Both the position numbers and the translations under genes were made by a program. Positions 60,158-64,000 of a stretch of 64,000 bases of DNA are shown here, piece by piece. Source of the DNA: Arenibacter aquaticus. Lineage in GTDB: Bacteria > Bacteroidota > Bacteroidia > Flavobacteriales > Flavobacteriaceae. The DNA lies in assembly GCF_003957295.1 (NCBI RefSeq), contig NZ_RQPJ01000014.1, positions 194,060-258,059 on the forward strand, read 5' to 3'. Under the pieces are notes generated by a model, which saw nothing but the letters and a program-made list of their open reading frames with translations, made no database searches and was not told the origin of the DNA. Numbering within the stretch: the first letter of the stretch is position 1; each line of letters starts with the position of its first letter.

Positions 60158-61179
60158 GCTTGGTATTCTTCTAAGGTGTTGATAGGCCTGGGCCTATATT
60201 CTTTTACTACATCGCTCATGGCTTTAATATGTTCTGGAGTGGTCCCACAGCAACCACCAACTATATTTACCAGCCCCTTTTCTGCATATTCCTTTATCTG
60301 TGCTGCCATCTCTTCCGGTGTTTCGTCATACTCGCCAAAGGCATTTGGCAAGCCCGCATTGGGGTGAGCAGAAACGGCATGCTCGGTTTTGGCAGACAAT
60401 ACTTCCAAATGAGGCACCAACTGATCGGCTCCCAATGCACAATTGAATCCTACCGATAAAATAGGGATATGGCTTATGGATATCAAGAAAGCCTCCGCGG
60501 TCTGCCCAGAAAGGGTTCTGCCAGATGCATCCGTAATAGTGCCACTTACCATGATGGGCACCTCTATTCCACGCTCTTCCTTTACCTCCTCTATAGCGAA
60601 CAAAGCTGCTTTGGCATTTAAGGTATCAAAAATGGTCTCTACCAATAGAATATCTGCCCCCCCATCCAATAACGCCTCTACCTGCTGTTTGTAGGCTAGC
60701 CTTAATTCATCAAAAGACACTCCCCTATACCCAGGGTCGTTTACATCTGGCGACATACTTGCTGTCTTATTGGTGGGCCCTATACTTCCTGCCACAAAAC
60801 GTGGCTTATGGGGTTCCTTTGCTGTAAATTCATCCGCAACGGCCTTGGCTATTCGGGCCGACTCATAGTTTAGGTCGTATATCAAATCTTCCATATGGTA
60901 ATCGGCCATGGCTATAGTAGTGCTCGAAAAAGTATTGGTTTCCACAATATCGGCACCTGCCGCAAAATATTGACGATGGACCTCAGCAATAGCTTCTGGT
61001 TGGGTTAGGGACAATAAATCGTTATTGCCCTGCAAGGGATGCTCCCAATCCTTAAATTTCTCTCCCCTAAAATCTTCCTCTGTAAATTTATGTCGTTGCA
61101 ACATGGTTCCCATGGCACCATCCAACACCAAAATCCTTTCCTTTAGTACCTCCTGAATATTCTTCATATCAGTTTTCAT
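60154..61179 (-). CDS. metH: Methionine synthase, homocysteine-binding part
   Basis: A 341-residue zinc-dependent homocysteine S-methyltransferase barrel. The zinc cysteines are C247 (GFNCALG), C310 and C311 ([10 protein letters not shown]); DGAMGTMLQ (20-28) opens the barrel. It is the N-terminal part of the classical MetH as a separate gene, working with the 902-residue partner. First gene after the SAM-I riboswitch. Confidence 0.95.
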   Translation of the reverse strand: MKTDMKNIQEVLKERILVLDGAMGTMLQRHKFTEEDFRGEKFKDWEHPLQGNNDLLSLTQPEAIAEVHRQYFAAGADIVETNTFSSTTIAMADYHMEDLIYDLNYESARIAKAVADEFTAKEPHKPRFVAGSIGPTNKTASMSPDVNDPGYRGVSFDELRLAYKQQVEALLDGGADILLVETIFDTLNAKAALFAIEEVKEERGIEVPIMVSGTITDASGRTLSGQTAEAFLISISHIPILSVGFNCALGADQLVPHLEVLSAKTEHAVSAHPNAGLPNAFGEYDETPEEMAAQIKEYAEKGLVNIVGGCCGTTPEHIKAMSDVVKEYRPRPINTLEEYQA

Positions 61180-61355
61180 TTTTCTTGGCTCCGCTTAGGC
61201 TCCAAATCATAAAATACTTTCTGCCCCATTCTAAATGACAAACGGCAAAAATAAAAAATCGACACCCCAATACAATGAGGTCTCCCCATTTATCGGTATC
61301 ATAAAAATTTAAAAAATCAAGTAAGGGAAAGTCTAAGACCAGCGTCTTTTTCACT

Positions 61356-61505
61356 GTTATCTATTCCCACTGCCAATTATACTATGATAAAAACCGACCT
61401 AGGATTAGAACGTAGCACCTTCTTTTTTCCTCCCGATAGTTATCGACAAAGAAAAAGGGTTGCTAAGGCTTCACTGGGTCTAGTCCCTCCGCCTTTCTTG
61501 ATAAC
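61356..61505 (-). ncRNA. SAM-I riboswitch (S-box) upstream of metH
   Basis: On the minus strand: GTTATC starts helix P1 and GATAAC closes it; between them stand the S-box core segments GGAGGGACTAGACCC, GTGAAGCC, AGCAACC and AAGGTGCTACGTTC in the right order. High SAM would shut off the metH-PLP enzyme-metH operon. No U-tract terminator was found right after P1, so the mode of control (transcription or translation) is open. Confidence 0.95.
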
Positions 61506-61531
61506 GTTTCAATTTGATAATGAACTGAATG

Positions 61532-61562
61532 CAAAGTAACGGATCAATGCTTTTAAAAGCAA
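61532..61562 (-). promoter_or_regulatory. Promoter of the metH operon
   Basis: On the minus strand TTG (61562-61560), 20 nt, then TTACTTTG (61539-61532), seven of eight to TAnnTTTG. The start would be near 61525, about 20 nt before the riboswitch helix P1. Confidence 0.5.
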
Positions 61563-61625
61563 GGAAACACGCTTTTTTATTAATGCCCTATGGTGTTAAG
61601 AACAAGGGTCTTATTAAGCTTATAA

Positions 61626-61654
61626 AACCTGCCAGGTTGTAGGCCTGGCAGGTT
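61626..61654 (-). terminator. REP-like hairpin/terminator after the ferredoxin-NADP reductase gene
   Basis: A perfect 11-bp stem, AACCTGCCAGG with CCTGGCAGGTT, around a 7-nt loop, 9 nt past the stop codon, followed on the minus strand by TTTTAT. The stem is close kin to the palindrome at 56384-56418. Confidence 0.65.
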
Positions 61655-61662
61655 GTGCGGCT

Positions 61663-62727
61663 TTACGCCATAATACTCTGTACTACTTCTTTTTTAGCTT
61701 CTTTTTTGCTACCATCAAATCCGGTTACACCACCAACAGTGGTATACTTCATAACATAACGCTTTCCTGGATTAATCAATTGGTAGGCACTCTGACACAT
61801 AACGGCGGCTTCGTGAAAACCGGAAAGTATCAATTTTAGCTTACCAGGATAGGTATTCACGTCCCCAATAGCATATACACCGGGAATATTGGTCTGATAA
61901 TCATAGGCATTGTTCACCTTTATGGCATTCTTCTCAATCTCCAGTCCCCAATCACCTATAGGTCCTAATTTTGGAGAAAGGCCAAACAAGGGAATAAAAT
62001 TATCGGCTTCCACATAGGTCTCCCCTTTGCTTTCATCATTGTGTTTCACCACTACTGCTTCCAAGTGATCATCACCGTACAATTTAACAACTTCTGCCTG
62101 GGTAAATAATTTAATTTTACCCAATTTCGCCAATTCAGAAGCTTTCTCAACAGAGTCCAAAGCTCCCCTAAATTCATTTCTCCTATGCACCAAAGATACT
62201 TCGGCAGCCACGTCTGAAAGGAAAATAGCCCAATCCAAGGCCGAATCCCCACCACCGGAAATCACAACTTTTTTACCCCTGTACACTTCTGGGTCTTTTA
62301 TAATGTATGCAACACCCTTATCTTCAAAATCCCCTATATTGGATATCAAAGGTTTTCTAGGCTCAAAAGATCCCAATCCTCCAGCAATGACCACTACAGG
62401 AGCGTGGTGCTTTGTCCCCTTGTTGGTGGTAACAATAAAGGAACCGTCATCTAATTTCTCCAAGGTCTCCGCTCTTTCACCTAAGGTAAAACCAGGTTCA
62501 AAAGGTTTAATTTGTTGCATTAGATTATCAACCAGATCACCTGCCAATATCTCTGGAAAAGCAGGGATATCATAAATAGGTTTTTTAGGATATATTTCCG
62601 AACACTGTCCGCCTGGTTGTGGCAAAGCATCTATCAAATGCGTTTTCAACTTTAACAATCCTGCTTCGAAAACCGTGAACAAACCTGTTGGACCTGCTCC
62701 AATTATAAGTATATCTGTCTTTATCAT
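61663..62727 (-). CDS. Ferredoxin--NADP reductase-like flavoprotein (thioredoxin-reductase fold)
   Basis: A 354-residue two-dinucleotide-domain flavoprotein: FAD site GAGPTGL near the N-terminus, NADPH site GGGDSALDW, and the C-terminal GDVNTYPGKLKL. It lacks the CxxC redox pair of thioredoxin reductase, as in the YumC-type ferredoxin-NADP reductases. Beside cobA and the probable sulfite reductase it is a good candidate for the electron supply of sulfite reduction. Confidence 0.88.
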   Translation of the reverse strand: MIKTDILIIGAGPTGLFTVFEAGLLKLKTHLIDALPQPGGQCSEIYPKKPIYDIPAFPEILAGDLVDNLMQQIKPFEPGFTLGERAETLEKLDDGSFIVTTNKGTKHHAPVVVIAGGLGSFEPRKPLISNIGDFEDKGVAYIIKDPEVYRGKKVVISGGGDSALDWAIFLSDVAAEVSLVHRRNEFRGALDSVEKASELAKLGKIKLFTQAEVVKLYGDDHLEAVVVKHNDESKGETYVEADNFIPLFGLSPKLGPIGDWGLEIEKNAIKVNNAYDYQTNIPGVYAIGDVNTYPGKLKLILSGFHEAAVMCQSAYQLINPGKRYVMKYTTVGGVTGFDGSKKEAKKEVVQSIMA

Positions 62728-62794
62728 ACTACTTTGATTAATTCCTAATTTATATAAAACCCTTTACCAAGGCTGTTTTCTTCTTATGCTGAGG

Positions 62795-62802
62795 CAAATT
62801 TA
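62795..62802 (-). promoter_or_regulatory. Possible -7 box before the reductase gene
   Basis: TAAATTTG on the minus strand, a perfect TAnnTTTG, overlaps the cobA stop codon and would give a leader of about 60 nt. No -33 box. Confidence 0.3.
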
Positions 62803-63630
62803 GCCTGCACTTTGTTTATTTATGGCTTCTGTATACTGCAATAGTTGCCCTCGGTGTTCTACCACCTCCCCTATAATTATTATCGCCGGGTTGCTCAATT
62901 GCTTTTTCGCAACTACTTCCTCTATGGTCCCTATTGTACCAACACCTATTTTCTCGTTTTTACGCGTACCGTTCTGAATAATGGCTATGGGCTTTTTTGA
63001 TTTCCCTTCATTTTTGAACAAGGCTACAATCTCGCCCAATTTTCCCATTCCCATTAAGATGACAACGGTAGCATTAGACTTGGCAGCCAAGGCCACATCT
63101 GAAGATAGCTCATGGTTTTTGGTGGTACCGGTAATTACCCAAAAACTTTCGGCGGCCCCTCTTTTGGTTACTGGAATTTGCTGGGAGGCCGGTACAGCTA
63201 CCGAGGATGATATTCCCGGAACCATGGCCACTTTAAGACCCTTGCTTGCCGCGTATTCCATTTCCTCGGCTCCCCTTCCAAATACAAAAGGGTCTCCACC
63301 TTTTAACCTTACTACATGGGCATTTTTCGCTGCCCTGTTTACAATGAGCTCATTAATTTGCTCCTGCTGATAGACGTAGCAACCTTTTCTTTTGCCCACA
63401 AATATTAGTTCGGCCTGGGGCGCATAATCCAATAAAGAGGTATCCACCAAGGCATCGTACAATACCACATCCGCGGCCTTAAGGGCCTTTATAGCCTTCA
63501 AGGTTATCAACTCCACATCACCAGGTCCGGCACCCACAACGGTCAATTGGCCTTGACTTTTCCCAAAGGAAACAAAACCACATTCCGCTGTGATGGAATT
63601 ATTACGTGTATTGTCAATGTCTTTTATCAT
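62800..63630 (-). CDS. cobA: Uroporphyrinogen-III C-methyltransferase
   Basis: A 276-residue SAM-dependent methyltransferase making precorrin-2 for siroheme. VGAGPGDVELITLKA, VRLKGGDPFVFGRGAEE and VPGISSSVAVP are the SUMT signatures. It has no N-terminal dehydrogenase/ferrochelatase domain, so those steps are elsewhere. It lies 4 nt after the probable sulfite reductase, which needs siroheme. About 25 extra N-terminal residues precede the core. Confidence 0.93.
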   Translation of the reverse strand: MIKDIDNTRNNSITAECGFVSFGKSQGQLTVVGAGPGDVELITLKAIKALKAADVVLYDALVDTSLLDYAPQAELIFVGKRKGCYVYQQEQINELIVNRAAKNAHVVRLKGGDPFVFGRGAEEMEYAASKGLKVAMVPGISSSVAVPASQQIPVTKRGAAESFWVITGTTKNHELSSDVALAAKSNATVVILMGMGKLGEIVALFKNEGKSKKPIAIIQNGTRKNEKIGVGTIGTIEEVVAKKQLSNPAIIIIGEVVEHRGQLLQYTEAINKQSAG

Positions 63631-63634
63631 ACTA

Positions 63635-64000
63635 TTATATGGAAGTCAATTCTGCCGCCCTATGCGCTTCTACCTTATTCAAAAACGCTTCAGCGTCCTG
63701 CAAATAGGATTTTGCAAAGGACTCAGATGGTTGGTTCCTATTTAATTGAAGCGCCATTTCCTCAAAACTATGCTCCAACTCAAACTTGCCCGTTTCCACA
63801 AAAATCTTATCAAAATCCTTAATAATACCTATATGGGTATTGACCTTTGTTTTTTCTGCTGTTAACAAAGCCTTGGCCGTATTCACCATGGAAGAATAGG
63901 AATGGTAAATACTAGCTGCCCATTTACCATCTTCCAGATTTAGTTTTGCCGTTGCAATTTTTTCCTCACTATCAAACAACAAGGTGGCTATCAAATCAAT
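63635..64000 (-). CDS. HEPN-like C-terminal part of a gene cut by the window edge (probably sulfite reductase)
   Basis: The frame runs off the right edge; at 63994 there is only a TTG codon inside LIATLLFDSEEK, so the true start is outside. The 121 visible residues form a helical HEPN-like domain (AASIYHSYSSMVNTAKALL, SFAKSYLQDAEAFL). In flavobacteria such a domain ends a siroheme nitrite/sulfite reductase next to cobA, which is the basis for the call; the catalytic part is not visible. Confidence 0.6.
   Translation of the reverse strand: MDLIATLLFDSEEKIATAKLNLEDGKWAASIYHSYSSMVNTAKALLTAEKTKVNTHIGIIKDFDKIFVETGKFELEHSFEEMALQLNRNQPSESFAKSYLQDAEAFLNKVEAHRAAELTSI

Larger units (their letters stand above)
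61180..61662. other. 483-nt leader and intergenic region of the metH operon
   Basis: Reading on the minus strand: a REP-like hairpin that ends the upstream gene (61626-61654), the promoter (61562-61532), the SAM-I aptamer (61505-61356), then about 176 nt of leader before the metH ATG with only a weak hairpin (AAGAC/GTCTT, 61349-61336). No gene seen. Confidence 0.7.

Noticed and set aside
61169-61354. A 61-codon minus-strand frame in the metH leader
   Set aside because: It overlaps the metH start in another frame and lies in the riboswitch leader; nothing in it looks like a protein.
61432-61445. Treating the CCCGATAGTTATCG dyad as a free-standing repeat
   Set aside because: It is the outer part of helix P3 of the SAM riboswitch; only its likeness to the S10-gap element is kept as a finding.

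Overview
The window reads as the chromosome of a flavobacterium (Bacteroidota, family Flavobacteriaceae; a marine lineage near Maribacter, Zobellia or Arenibacter is a guess from gene content only). The signs are a SusC/SusD pair, promoters of the Bacteroidota form TTG-(19 to 20)-TAnnTTTG, very few Shine-Dalgarno sites, a str-S10-spc-alpha ribosomal superoperon without tufA, zinc-free forms of S4, S14 and L36, and families typical of this group (CtlX, DUF5723, GIN-domain lipoprotein, PagL-like deacylase). No tRNA, rRNA, CRISPR array, insertion sequence or prophage gene was seen.

Layout. 1-3.9 kb (+): the tail of an unseen gene, then a giant membrane glycosyltransferase (cellulose-synthase-like GT2) fused to a GH26-like hydrolase and a GH2-like module. 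4.0-12.0 kb (-): two guanidino-modifying hydrolases (CtlX and a DDAH-like enzyme), citrate synthase, glycogen synthase, enolase and carbamoyl-phosphate synthase small subunit, mostly with their own promoters and terminators. 12.0-29.3 kb (-): rpsL-rpsG-fusA-rpsJ ... rpoA-rplQ, about 17 kb, led by a clear promoter at 29366-29396 and closed by a terminator at 12013-12042. 29.9-35.8 kb (+): SusC, SusD and a third lipoprotein, ended by a strong terminator. 35.9-44.8 kb: housekeeping genes (RlmB, rhomboid protease, RarA, YjjG, RadC) mixed with envelope proteins (DUF5723 barrel and partner lipoprotein, a secreted protein, a polysaccharide-deacetylase-like protein with altered active-site motifs). 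44.9-51.7 kb (-): secreted Gfo/Idh/MocA oxidoreductase and DUF1080 hydrolase, a membrane-anchored tandem GH26 protein whose first copy has lost both catalytic acids, and an LTA-synthase-like membrane phosphotransferase. 51.8-55.1 kb (-): LACTB-like serine hydrolase, GIN-domain lipoprotein, PagL-like outer-membrane deacylase. 55.2-64.0 kb (-): methionine and sulfur metabolism: metF, MetH split into two genes with a PLP enzyme between them, all behind a SAM-I riboswitch (61356-61505), then a ferredoxin-NADP reductase-like enzyme, siroheme methyltransferase CobA, and the C-terminal end of a protein that is probably a HEPN-tailed sulfite reductase.

How parts fit. The methionine block is a coherent unit: sulfite reduction (HEPN protein, CobA for siroheme, reductase for electrons), then homocysteine methylation (MetH halves, MetF supplying methyl-THF), shut down by SAM. 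The most unusual part is the envelope-glycan material: two loci with GH26-like domains, one fused to a glycan synthase and one beside an LTA-synthase-like transferase. This looks like machinery to make, trim and decorate a surface glycan, but the polymer cannot be named from sequence alone.
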